63,032 bases of DNA. It comes from Hyphomicrobiales bacterium. GTDB taxonomy: Bacteria; Pseudomonadota; Alphaproteobacteria; Rhizobiales; Rhizobiaceae. The translations under genes were made by a program, and so were the position numbers. The notes below the pieces were generated by a model. It had not been told where the DNA came from. It ran no database searches and saw only the letters and a program-made list of their open reading frames with translations. Where the stretch lies: NCBI GenBank assembly GCA_900473795.1, contig UCMT01000048.1, positions 1 to 63,032 on the forward strand, read 5' to 3'. The number at the start of each line of letters is the position of its first letter. The stretch's first letter is position 1. Of the stretch, positions 54,791 to 62,890 are shown in pieces.

Positions 54791-55171
54791 GATTAACCAA
54801 ATTATTGATTTAATCGAATTTTTTTTGCGCTGGCCTGGCTAACAACGGAATACCGGTATGCACGGATGGAGAACCTGCCAGCGTCAAACCGGTTCGGGGT
54901 TTTGTCGGCAAACCTGCCGCAACGTAAGTCTCGGTGCAGAGGATAAGCGCTCTCTTCGCGATCGAAACCAAGGGCCGCGTCCTGGAGGAGCTGTCTCCCT
55001 GTGGCCTGGTTCAATGTACTCAACGAGGCCCATGTCAAAGCGCGGTACTCGCCGAGATTTCGGGCTGGCATCGGAAGGCGTCAACGGGGCCAACTATGTC
55101 GAGGCTTTTTGCAGTCATTCGCACGGCCGACGAGATCGCAGCGCATTTTGGCGTAGTCCGACCAACGACGA
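54791..55171. other. 381-bp stretch of gene debris (HEPN-like and SRAP-like scraps)
   Basis: No intact gene. On the plus strand near 55001-55055 one frame reads VAWFNVLNEAHVKARYSPRF, resembling the C-terminal core of HEPN-domain proteins. From 55098 another reads MSRLFAVIRTADEIAAHFGV, resembling the start of SRAP/YedK peptidases but with Ser for the catalytic Cys2. Both are short and unsupported by neighbours. A T-run (54820-54829) lies at the left end. Confidence 0.35.
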
Positions 55172-55567
55172 TTACGCGACGGCAATGTCGGTGTGTACAA
55201 AGTCGTTGCCCTTGAACAGCAGCGGAAGGCGATAGGCCCGCGCGCAGGCGTAGGCAAAGCAGTCGCCCATGTTCAGATCGGCCCTGTGACGGCCCTTTCC
55301 GTAGATCCGGAACGCCTTGATGGCTTCGCGGCCGATGGCAGCGCTGATCTGGATCATCTGGGCGGATGTTTCCTCAATGAAAAGCTCGACAAGCTCTTCT
55401 GCCTGTTCGATCGGGCATGCCCGCTTGCGGGCAAGCCCAGCCGTTGCTTCGTAGACGACGATCGGCGAAACATAGACCTTGCTGGCTTGGGCAAGTCGGG
55501 CGGAAAGGGAAAGGCGGTCTTCCTCATCACCGATAATGCCGATGATGGCGGAGGCATCGACGAACAC
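55172..55567 (-). CDS. vapC: VapC-type PIN-domain toxin (ribonuclease)
   Basis: A 131-aa PIN-domain RNase. Acidic active-site residues are visible at D4 (MFVDAS), E40 (VVYEAT), D102 (GDCFAYA) and D122 (GNDFVHTD). Toxins of this class cut tRNA or rRNA and are held inactive by the antitoxin encoded just upstream. Starts with GTG at 55567, one base overlapping the antitoxin TAG stop, behind an AGGAG at 7-base spacing. Confidence 0.92.
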   Translation of the reverse strand: MFVDASAIIGIIGDEEDRLSLSARLAQASKVYVSPIVVYEATAGLARKRACPIEQAEELVELFIEETSAQMIQISAAIGREAIKAFRIYGKGRHRADLNMGDCFAYACARAYRLPLLFKGNDFVHTDIAVA

Positions 55568-55806
55568 TATGCATCTCCTGACAAATCATCAAAAAATGCC
55601 TTATCGGCTTGCATTCCGTTGGCCGGAAAAGCACGGTATCGCTCGGATAACCGCTCCAGGCGCTCGGTCAACGGGACCTTGCCGCGAGCGCGTTGGTATT
55701 CGAGTTCCACCGCTTCGCGGATGGTGTCGGTCAAGCTTTTGTTCTTAAGCTTGGCCAATCGCCGGACGGCATTGTCGGTCGCTTCGTCCTTGACGGAAAA
55801 CGCCAT
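55567..55806 (-). CDS. vapB: VapB-type antitoxin
   Basis: A 79-aa antitoxin of the Rv0623/PSK type: MAFSVKDEATDNAVRRLAKLKNKSLTDTIREAVELEYQ forms a ribbon-helix-helix DNA-binding and toxin-binding N-terminus; the C-terminal tail (YRAFPANG...) wraps the toxin. Start at 55806, 6 bases after GGAG (ATG 55812 is the alternative). The perfect inverted repeat at 55820-55851 is its likely autoregulatory operator. Confidence 0.88.
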   Translation of the reverse strand: MAFSVKDEATDNAVRRLAKLKNKSLTDTIREAVELEYQRARGKVPLTERLERLSERYRAFPANGMQADKAFFDDLSGDA

Positions 55807-55819
55807 GTCCATCTCCGTT

Positions 55820-55851
55820 TATCTATACATATAGAACGTCTTGTATAGATA
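55820..55851. promoter_or_regulatory. vapBC operator: perfect 10-bp inverted repeat
   Basis: TATCTATACA (55820-55829) and TGTATAGATA (55842-55851), exact reverse complements separated by 12 bases (22 bp centre to centre, two helical turns). Lies 14 bp upstream of the vapB start, overlapping the expected promoter; typical for autorepression by a VapBC complex. Confidence 0.8.
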
Positions 55852-56270
55852 TCATTGCCATCGCCCTTTTGCGAGTAAATTTCTGTGCTTTGCCTCGAGC
55901 CTCTGCTCGCCACGTATCCAGCGCGCGCCGTCATCATCGCCAGACGGACTGATGTTTACGATATCGGAACCGTTCCTCGGGAATTTTGCTGCCGCGTCGA
56001 GCAGGGAGCATTTTCGAGGTTGGGCGATAAGTTGCCGCCAATTTCCGCTCATCTTCCATAACGAACGATAGGCCAACATTATCGGACATTATTGGGCGGC
56101 GACGGGCGGTGCGGGTTTTGTCCAACAGCCCTTCTCAACCGCACGCGAACCCAACAGTTGCCCCACACTAGAAACGTCTCTTTATCGAAAATAGCTCGTC
56201 CAAACTTCACCGGGCAGAACCGTCGACCCATTGAAGGCCATGTGCTCGAGAACACGCGCCAGACCCGCTG
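55852..56270. other. About 420 bp without a supported gene
   Basis: Several open frames of 60-150 codons occur on both strands, but none resembles a known family. The plus frame from 56092 becomes PucR-like only near 56280. Upstream of vapBC this may be remnant DNA. Confidence 0.35.
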
Positions 56271-56771
56271 GCTGTCGTTTCCCTCGAGCGAGCCGGAGCC
56301 AATGCGAAAGCGGATAGCCGCACAGGCGGCAGATGCGCTGTCACGTCGTGGACGCTCGGGGCTTCTGCGGCATCGAGACATGGGAGTGGAACTGTTGCTG
56401 GAAGGGCGCGCGAGGCAGGAGATCCTCGAGTTTACGTGCAATATCCTGACGCCGCTGGTTCAGGTAAAAGGCATCGCGACCTGCATGAAACGCTGTCTCG
56501 CTACGTTCACGAGGGAAAGTCTGTCACCCGCACAGCGCAGGCGCTGAACATTCACCCCAATACGCTTTACCAGCGCCTGCAACGGATCCAGAGGCTAACG
56601 GGTCGCAAGATTACCGACGGGGCAGATTTCACGCTGCTCAGTCTCGCTTGCCAGCTTCACGCGGAATACACTGGAGCAGGTAAAAAATTAGAACTAGAGT
56701 TGCAGCGTTTGAAACTCGTTGCGGACCGGCTCGCGTCGGGAGGGGCTCCATCAACTCTCCAGCCCGCCTAG
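56271..56771 (+). pseudogene. PucR/CdaR-type regulator, 5'-truncated and frameshifted
   Basis: The frame through 56290-56460 reads ALSRRGRSGLLRHRDMGVELLL then RQEILEFTCNILTPLVQ, the region before the HTH in PucR-type regulators. At about 56460-56470 the match moves to another frame, RHRDLHETLSRYVHEGKSVTRT, then QALNIHPNTLYQRLQRIQRLTG, the complete PucR C-terminal HTH (HTH_30). The N-terminal domain is absent. One frameshift plus truncation make this a pseudogene; a short DNA-binding peptide from 56436 could still be made. Confidence 0.7.
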
Positions 56772-56795
56772 TGCAGCCGCCAGGACGGAACTCAA

Positions 56796-57446
56796 TCAGC
56801 CGGCCGGCGGCCCGGTATTAATTGCCAATTGAGCGGCGAAAGCACGCTCGTAGGCGGGCCGCGCTTCGCCACGGGCGACATAGGCGGCAAGGTTCGGATA
56901 CTCGTCCAGAATGCCCGATGATTTCAGCCTGAGAAGCACCGACACCATCATCAGGTCGCCCGCGCTGAACCCACCATCGAGCCAGTCTGTCCTGCCAAGG
57001 CGAGTGGAAAGTTGCTTCAACCGGTCGCGGACGCGATCCTCAACCAGAGGCAGGCGCTCCTTATTCCAGGGCTTATCGCCCTCCAGAACCTTGGCGGTTG
57101 CCAGTTCAAGGATCACTGGCTCCACCGTGTTGAGCGCGGCAAACATCCATGTGATCGCGCGCGCCCGCGCATTGGCATCGTCGGGCAGCAAGCCCGCATG
57201 GCGCTCGGCGATATGGAAGACGATCGACCCTGTCTCGAACAGGGCAAGATCGCCTTCCTCGTAGGTCGGAATCTGGCCGAAAGGATGAAGCGCCAGATGC
57301 GCGGGTTCCTTCATCGCACGAAAGGAAACAAGGCGAACCTGGTAGGGTTGGCCGACTTCTTCAAGCGCCCAGCGAACGCGCGTATCACGCGCCAGTCCCC
57401 TGCCGCCATCGGGTGACCGCTCAAAGGCGGTAATGGTGATGGTCAT
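56796..57446 (-). CDS. Glutathione S-transferase family protein
   Basis: A 216-aa GST. The N-terminal thioredoxin-fold domain (ITAFERSPDGG in place of the usual Ser/Cys active-site loop, HPFGQIPTYEEGDLALFETGSIVFHIAER with cis-Pro and Glu-Ser/Thr glutathione contacts) is followed by the all-helical C-terminal domain (WLDGGFSAGDLMMVSVL). Conjugates or reduces small electrophiles. Start 57446 after AGGAGGAG; upstream extension rejected. Stands alone next to the PucR remnant. Confidence 0.9.
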   Translation of the reverse strand: MTITITAFERSPDGGRGLARDTRVRWALEEVGQPYQVRLVSFRAMKEPAHLALHPFGQIPTYEEGDLALFETGSIVFHIAERHAGLLPDDANARARAITWMFAALNTVEPVILELATAKVLEGDKPWNKERLPLVEDRVRDRLKQLSTRLGRTDWLDGGFSAGDLMMVSVLLRLKSSGILDEYPNLAAYVARGEARPAYERAFAAQLAINTGPPAG

Positions 57447-57838
57447 CGTGAGGCTCCTCCTGGTGAAAATCATTGGGCGCGGTGTAGTCTGTCAGGGGCT
57501 GCCCGGTTTTGACGCGAAGGCCTCTGACAAATTGGGTCTCCAGCCAGTTCTCGTGTGATCGTAGATTGCGACATCGAAGGTGCGGGAAGCAGCGGTTACC
57601 GGCGCGGAAAGTTGTGCGAGCGATGGACGTTTGATATTCAGACGGCGGCAGAAAATGAGGCTCACGGCTTCATTAGGGTACCAGGTAACCTAGGGCTGAC
57701 GGTTCTGATCGAACTGCTTTTGCAGCTTAACACCTTCTGCCACCAAACAAGCCGCCGCCAACAGCCGCCCCCATCACCCTCAGATCGTTTGATGGGCGGT
57801 CCGCGCCACCAACACGGTCACTTTTCATCAACGGCACG
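57447..57838. other. 392-bp intergenic stretch, nothing recognised
   Basis: Between GST and the DUF7660-like gene. Open frames on both strands lack family resemblance and start signals. The GST promoter should lie at its left end. Confidence 0.4.
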
Positions 57839-58060
57839 TTACTCGTATACGCGTGCGGCTGACAGCAAATCGGCAGCGTGTTGCCAAGGATTAGAACTCA
57901 CTGTCCCGTTCCAATCAGATGCCCACGCCCGCACGGCCTTCAGGAAGCTTTGCAGGTCGGCGTTCTCCCAATGGTCTGAAAGGTTAGGGTTGTCTAACTC
58001 GGCGCTGAGCTGCGCGAGGAATTGGAGAAAGGTGTCCCGGTCGTGCACATCGTGATTCAT
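57839..58060 (-). CDS. Small DUF7660-like protein
   Basis: A 73-aa protein with the pattern of DUF7660: FLQFLAQLSAELDN, then SDHWENADLQSFLKAVRAWASDW, and C-terminal NPWQHAADLLSAARVYE. Function unknown; members are often scattered in accessory regions. Start at ATG 58060 (MNHDVHDRD); a longer frame to 58123 is possible. Weak GAAG site upstream. Family call from memory of the pattern. Confidence 0.6.
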   Translation of the reverse strand: MNHDVHDRDTFLQFLAQLSAELDNPNLSDHWENADLQSFLKAVRAWASDWNGTVSSNPWQHAADLLSAARVYE

Positions 58061-58311
58061 TGCTTCAAAATGACAGTTCAACTGGATGTCCGCAATGGGG
58101 CACACGCTGCCCCATTGCCCCAAGTGAGAGCGAACGCCAAGGGTGACGCAGTCCGCCTCTATCTACTAAAGCGTGGAACAATTCTTGCGCAGATTGCAAC
58201 CAATGAACTGACGTTCCCCCTCAAACTCCTTCGAGGGGCGACTGCCGGATTGCCGTTGGGTAATCGGAGACCAGATTCGATCTCTTCAGCTATGAAGGTG
58301 ACGGATGGCTC

Positions 58312-58440
58312 TCAACCCAGATCTGCTTCGATCTTTCCGATACATCCCCAGCAGTCACCGCCACAATCGCCTGAAAGCGGATCGTCGGTATTGAGCAAAG
58401 GACGGCCACAAAGGGTGCATTTGGAGCGGGGCGTTGGCAT
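58312..58440 (-). CDS. 42-aa cysteine-rich (zinc-ribbon-like) protein
   Basis: Reads MPTPRSKCTLCGRPLLNTDD, then PLSGDCGGDCWGCIGKIEADLG. Two CxxC pairs plus GDCGGDC suggest a metal-binding knuckle. The GGDCWGCI-x-EA-like ending resembles small hypothetical proteins I recall from rhizobia and pseudomonads. ATG 58440 follows GAGAGG at 11 bases; an in-frame ATG at 58530 would add 30 residues. Too short to be certain. Confidence 0.5.
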   Translation of the reverse strand: MPTPRSKCTLCGRPLLNTDDPLSGDCGGDCWGCIGKIEADLG

Positions 58441-58674
58441 TTGCCGACTGTACCTCTCGCACCACGATTTGCAAGAAGGTGCTGCCGGACCCGCCCCCGG
58501 CTCTACCGCACGCTCTTGCGGTTCCCACACGCTTTCCGGCGATAGTCGCTGAGGCGCGAGGGTCTGCAGCCTTCAGCTCTTTCAGTTGCGCAATTGAAAA
58601 ACTCGGTTTCAGCCACGCGCTCGTAAATCCGCTAGTCTTCTGCTAAACGCAGTGACGCCCCCTGTGGCGGATTT

Positions 58675-58953
58675 TCAATCGAAGTCAAAAAAGTCCCACT
58701 TACGATCGCGCCGGATAAGCGTGAGTGAGCGGTCCGGCTCTATCCTGTAAGTCTCAATGGCCATAACGCCGTACTCGTCGACGATCTGGTTAGTGAACGT
58801 GCTGCCAATTGGCGCTTTCGTCAATTTCGTGCGCGGTTGATGGCCACCATAGGTGATACTTCCGGGTATAGGTCGAACCGGCCCCGCATCGTATGCTGCT
58901 ACACAAGCCGTTAGGGTGAGTAGGATGGCGCAGGCTGAAATTAACTTTTTCAT
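58675..58953 (-). CDS. Small secreted lipoprotein of unknown function
   Basis: A 92-aa protein starting MKKLISACAILLTLTACVAA: a basic N-terminus, hydrophobic core and lipobox LTAC, so a lipoprotein anchored by the cysteine at position 17. The mature part has TYRIEPDRSLTLIRRDRKWDFFDFD at the end, no known family. ATG 58953 is preceded by GGAGGGCG; the frame upstream to 59025 is not signal-like. Confidence 0.75.
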   Translation of the reverse strand: MKKLISACAILLTLTACVAAYDAGPVRPIPGSITYGGHQPRTKLTKAPIGSTFTNQIVDEYGVMAIETYRIEPDRSLTLIRRDRKWDFFDFD

Positions 58954-59232
58954 ATTACTCGCCCTCCGGTCCATTCGTTTTTGGCGGCCTTTCTTCCAAC
59001 ATCCTCGAAAAAGACCCCGTGCCAAGGAAAGCGATTTTCTCGAGGAGTGACCGGTGCTGATTACGAACGAGCGTAAGGGCCACGATCACAAGCTAAACCA
59101 AGTTCCGGGATGAATGTTCCGAGAGCCGCATCTAAGCGATCCCATGAAGCCCTACACAACGGCTGGAACTTCGCGATTGATCAAAGCCACAGAACAATTT
59201 AAGCGTGATCTGTCAGTATATTGGGGGCTATT

Positions 59233-60042
59233 ATGGGTGTAACTTTAAGAATGGGTGCTGGGTACAGCATCGATATGGGGGATTTCGATTTTGCGGTGTC
59301 TGACCTGCCAAGCGCCTATATTAGCAAATACAACAGCACCACGATCGTGGGCTACGCTGGCGGGGTGAAAATTACAATCCTCGGGGCTGGTTTCACGTAT
59401 AATAGCAGTGGCATCACCGGCGGAGAAATCCAGAGCATTTCGGAAACCTACGGTGGTGAAACGCTCTTTTCACTTAGCGGTCTGCGACTGTCTGTCAAAT
59501 CTATTGTCAGTGCAGTGGAATCCGGAAGCATCTCGGAAGCGAAAAACCTGGTGACTTCTATGCTCTCGGGCTCCGACGATATTTTCGGCGGCGAATATTC
59601 CGACGCGCTCTTTGGATTCGCTGGCAACGACTATCTCTCGGGAGGGCGCGGTGACGATGCACTCAGCGGAGGTTCTGGGGCTGATAAACTTCAGGGCGGT
59701 CTCGGCGTCGACCATCTGTTCGGGGGAGCCGGCAACGATACGTTTATCTACACTTCCGCGACGCAATCGAACTCACGCGTCGGCCTCGACACGGTCCGCG
59801 ATTTGACGATCGGCGACAAAATCGATGTGTCGGGTATCGATGCCAATACTGGAACTGCCGGCAATCAGGCGTTCACTTTCATCGGGACTGCGGGATTTCA
59901 CGGTAAGGCGGGTGAGTTGCGCTTCGAGAAGAAAGCCTCGGACACGTACATCTATGGCGACGCGAACGGCGACAAAGTGGCTGACTTTGCACTTCACCTG
60001 GATGACGCGGTGACGCTGAGCAAAGGCTACTTCCTCCTCTGA
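59233..60042 (+). CDS. Small RTX (hemolysin-type calcium-binding) protein
   Basis: A 269-aa acidic protein. Residues about 112-172 hold RTX nonapeptide repeats (GGEYSDALFG, GNDYLSGGRGDDALSGG, GADKLQGGLGVDHLFGG, GNDTFIYT) that fold into a calcium-bound beta roll, followed by a serralysin-like C-terminus (LDTVRDLTIGDKIDVSGIDA) and an EF-like DANGDKVADF. The N-terminal 110 residues are of unknown type. No cleavable signal peptide; such proteins use a C-terminal signal and type I secretion, but no transporter genes are adjacent. ATG 59233 after GGGGG. Confidence 0.88.
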   Translation: MGVTLRMGAGYSIDMGDFDFAVSDLPSAYISKYNSTTIVGYAGGVKITILGAGFTYNSSGITGGEIQSISETYGGETLFSLSGLRLSVKSIVSAVESGSISEAKNLVTSMLSGSDDIFGGEYSDALFGFAGNDYLSGGRGDDALSGGSGADKLQGGLGVDHLFGGAGNDTFIYTSATQSNSRVGLDTVRDLTIGDKIDVSGIDANTGTAGNQAFTFIGTAGFHGKAGELRFEKKASDTYIYGDANGDKVADFALHLDDAVTLSKGYFLL

Positions 60043-60460
60043 ACGCATTCCGTTCCCGTAAGGCTCCGTCAGCGGCTCTGCAGAGTCGAGGACGGGCAGT
60101 CCGAGGATTAACACCAACCTCTCACCGACCTTCTGGTGGGATGGACAAATCGCCGCGTTGACCTGACCTGAATGCGATGTTTAGTTGCGCCACCCGTGGA
60201 ATTGGAACGCTCCAGGCGAGAAGAGTCCTTTCGCAGACGCGGGAAGGACTTTTCTTTTATGGCCCGCCAACTTCACATCTTCGGGTGCGTTGAACCCCGA
60301 ACAGACATGGGCGCGTAAAACTAGTGAGCGATGATGAATTTTAGTGGTCAGATGAGATTGCTTGGCATCAAAATGCTTTGTGTCCTGCAGACTTCTGGTG
60401 TCCAGTGTATCGCTTTTCTTAAGCATCCGGATAATGCAAATTGCAACCGGTGTCTCGGAT
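60043..60460. other. About 418 bp without a gene, containing a terminator
   Basis: Between the RTX gene and the fragment mosaic. Apart from the hairpin at 60224-60250 I see nothing coding: the minus-strand frame 60181-60498 shows no family resemblance. Confidence 0.4.
60224..60258 (+). terminator. Intrinsic terminator downstream of the RTX gene
   Basis: AGTCCTT (60224-60230) pairs with AAGGACT (60244-60250), with an inner CGC/GCG pairing in the loop, followed by TTTCTTTTA. Lies 181 bases after the RTX stop. Confidence 0.7.
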
Positions 60461-60763
60461 GTCGCGCGCGCGGATCGCCGCAGAGACAAAATCGCCACGA
60501 ACGCGATCGATGTCCGCTTTTGTCATCGCCCGTGGTACCTTCCGCAGGCCGCCGCCGAATGCAATGGCAGAGGGTGCGATGGTCTCCCAGCCGCGCGGGT
60601 CGCCCTCGGCGATATGATCGTCGCCTTCCCAAGGGCGGTTGGCGCTGGCCTTGCGGCCGGCATGGCCGATCTGGATCCCTGCAACCGCACCGGCCTTTTC
60701 GATGCTGGCGACGATCGGCGCAAAGGCCTCGGCCTGGTCATCGTTCCAAAGACCCGCGTCACG
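60461..60763 (-). pseudogene. Old yellow enzyme (YqjM-like) internal fragment
   Basis: The minus-strand frame reads DAGLWNDDQAEAFAPIVASI, AGIQIGHAGRKASANRPWEG, DDHIAEGDPRGWETIAPSAI and VRGDFVSAAIRARD, the FMN/substrate-binding middle of YqjM-type NADH:flavin oxidoreductases. Neither a start nor the C-terminal half is present: homology begins at about 60763 and ends at about 60461, with unrelated sequence on both sides. No start codon in the frame. Confidence 0.75.
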
Positions 60764-60912
60764 GCGGCTGGGCCAGCTTTACGATAATGCGGTAGCGCCA
60801 ACCGGGCTGAAGGCTACTCAAGTCGGGCTTCTGACCCAGATAGCCGCGTTGCGAGAGGGCGGCCATCCATGGCCCACCTTGCAATCGCTCGCCGAGCGCC
60901 TTGCCGTCAGCC
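60756..60912 (+). pseudogene. MarR-family regulator fragment (N-terminal part)
   Basis: The plus frame RRLGQLYDNAVAPTGLKATQ, VGLLTQIAALREGG, LQSLAERLAVS corresponds to the first helices and start of the winged HTH of MarR regulators. It lacks a native start, the recognition helix and wing, and is bounded by an OYE fragment on the left and a deaminase fragment on the right. Confidence 0.6.
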
Positions 60913-60924
60913 CACGCGCTTCGC

Positions 60925-61074
60925 CATATCGTTACCGGTGAAGACGCTGTTTTCGGCACGAAGGATTACTTTGCCGTCCTTCACAAGCACCGACCCAAAT
61001 GGTTCGTTGCCGCCTTCCATCGCGGATTTCGAGAGTGCAATCGCCTCGCGCAAAAACGGCTCGTGGTTTTCCAT
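60925..61074 (-). pseudogene. Cytidine/guanine-type nucleoside deaminase, N-terminal fragment
   Basis: From ATG 61074 the minus frame reads MENHEPFLREAIALSKSAM, EPFGSVLVKDGKVILRAENS, VFTGNDM, the N-terminus of TadA/GuaD-type zinc deaminases. Homology stops exactly before the zinc-binding HAE motif, replaced by AKRVG and a stop. Non-functional. Confidence 0.7.
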
Positions 61075-61448
61075 TGGAGTCTCCCCAAACACTAGCGCGT
61101 GATGATCTTGTCTTGAAATGAAGAGATTTCCAAGGGCTGCAAATGAGATCCAAGATGCTGGCAAGGGGAACGTGGAGCGTAGTTGAAGCCATTTACACAG
61201 GACCAGCCGCCCCTCCGTCATTTCCAGCTGATGTCTTCTGAACGCTCCCGTGTTCTCGATCGTGTCGTCTTGGCATCGTTGGAGACGTCATCTACATTAA
61301 AATCCGAACGCGCTGACGCGAAGGTCCGCGTATGGCGTCAACATCACCGATGTGATCGTCATTGCCTGAACGAGGCGAGAAAGATCCTGGCGGATCTCTC
61401 CAGCCCAGTCGTTGTCGTATGCGTCGAGGATGAAAAATCGGAAATCGC
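61075..61448. other. 374-bp stretch upstream of the AraC gene
   Basis: No supported gene; a plus frame (61183-61506) overlaps the AraC start and shows no family resemblance. Probably contains the AraC promoter and, at the left end, the former deaminase promoter. Confidence 0.4.
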
Positions 61449-62441
61449 ATGTCAGAAAACAGCAATTCACAATTCTCGTTTCACGGTTCATCGTTCGACA
61501 GCATGATCGAAACGCTCAGTACCGCGTTTGGCACATTTGATGCCTCGCCTGTCAATCAAATCCAGAACTTCCGTTGGGGGATCGATCTTTCGGTAGCGGA
61601 AAGTGCCGTATTGATCACTGGTTATCATCAATCCGATTTTCAGTTCCAGATTGAGCCAACTCCCGATACGGCAGAATATCTGTCAATTGTTGTGCCCCGG
61701 AGCGGCGGCATGGGCGTGACCTATGGATCTCGCACCGCCGAGGCGGGCCAAGGGAAATTGCTTCTTTACAACAATTTCGAGCCCGACAGTGTCATAATGC
61801 ACGGGGAACCAAACCTGGTCGATGAGCTTCTGATCAACTGGTCCGTCATCCGGCAGGCAGTCGGCCAGACTTTTGAGATACCTGTTGACGGGCCACTCGA
61901 CTTCTTGCCCGAGTTGGACTTGTCTACAGCGGCTGGCAAGACCATCGGCAGTCTCACGGAAACCATCATTGGCGGCATGCGCAACAATGGCCCCTTGCTG
62001 CAGTCGCCAATCGCCATGGCGCATATGACCCAGGCGCTGGCCGACCTAGTGGTGCGTCTGGTGCCCCACCGACTATCTCACTTGCTGGACAAGAAGCCGT
62101 GCTCGATCACTCCTCGACATATCCGCCGGGCGCTCGAGTTCATGCAGGCCAATATCAGTCAACCGATTACAATGCCGATGGTGGCTGAAGCAGCCGGTGT
62201 ATCCGTCCGGTCACTTGTGACCGGCTTTCGTACTTTCAGGGATACCTCACCTGCCGCCTATCTTCACGCGCTCCGCCTGCGCGCAGTGCGACAGGACCTG
62301 CTTGATCCGGAGAATAGTCAGACAATGAAAGAAATCTGCCTGAAATGGGGCTTCTTTCATTTCGGGCGTTTTGCCTCTGCCTATAGAACGACCTACGGCG
62401 AAAACCCCTCAGACACAAGAAAGCGTGTGCGCGGGTTCTAG
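61449..62441 (+). CDS. AraC-family transcriptional regulator
   Basis: A 330-aa regulator. The N-terminal AraC-binding-like domain (about 15-190; LSIVVPRSGGMGVTYG, AGQGKLLLYNN) senses an effector. The C-terminal double HTH (about 230-328) has ALEFMQANISQPITMPMVAE, AAGVSVRSLVTGFRTFRDTS, PAAYLHALRLRAVRQDLLD and the signature WGFFHFGRFASAYRTTYGENPS. No intact target gene is adjacent; the broken genes to the left or the GMC oxidoreductase to the right are candidates. Confidence 0.9.
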   Translation: MSENSNSQFSFHGSSFDSMIETLSTAFGTFDASPVNQIQNFRWGIDLSVAESAVLITGYHQSDFQFQIEPTPDTAEYLSIVVPRSGGMGVTYGSRTAEAGQGKLLLYNNFEPDSVIMHGEPNLVDELLINWSVIRQAVGQTFEIPVDGPLDFLPELDLSTAAGKTIGSLTETIIGGMRNNGPLLQSPIAMAHMTQALADLVVRLVPHRLSHLLDKKPCSITPRHIRRALEFMQANISQPITMPMVAEAAGVSVRSLVTGFRTFRDTSPAAYLHALRLRAVRQDLLDPENSQTMKEICLKWGFFHFGRFASAYRTTYGENPSDTRKRVRGF

Positions 62442-62469
62442 TTGCAATAGTCCGGAGCCATAACGCGCC

Positions 62470-62725
62470 TTAAGCTTCAGCCTGGCATGTGCACCTTCGT
62501 CGGCAGGACTGGCCGGTCTCGGTAAGATGCTGCTGCATGGCCTCGCTAGCCTATGGGGCAGGACGTGGTCAGCTCCATTTGCCCTTTCGAAGGTAATGCA
62601 TCGGAAGATATAGACCCACGTGCAGCGCTTGTTCGAACCTTCGAAGGGTCTAGTGCCACCATGCGCCTGCGCGTGATCTTCTGGCCTACCATCGGTCCGG
62701 CGACCGACCAGGGTTCGACCTGCGC
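62470..62725 (-). mobile_element. IS630-family transposase remnant, multiply frameshifted
   Basis: Pieces of the IS630 DDE domain appear in consecutive minus frames: QVEPWSVAGPMVGQKITRRRM (compare WFQDEARIGQKNxITRRWA), GTRPFEGSNKRCTWVYIF (GTRPxAPxDQRTxxAYIFGAI), FERANGADHVLPHR, EAMQQHLTETG, and PADEGAHARLKL. At least two frameshifts and altered catalytic residues (Asp replaced in WSVAGP). No inverted repeats found by eye. A fossil insertion between the AraC and GMC genes. Confidence 0.6.
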
Positions 62726-62890
62726 GTGGGTCGAGGACGGGTGCCCGGCCGACCTCCCGCAGAAGGATCTCGACATAATCGGCGACCGGCGCACCGATGC
62801 GCGGCATGAGGCGCTGGAGCGCGCCCCGATAAAGGTGATAACTGAAGTCCTGTTTACGTGCTTTCGCTTCTACGCCACGCGAAGCGCAAA

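Noticed and set aside
61183..61506. 107-codon plus-strand frame overlapping the AraC start
   Set aside because: Overlaps the well-supported AraC gene by 58 bp in another frame and has no family resemblance.
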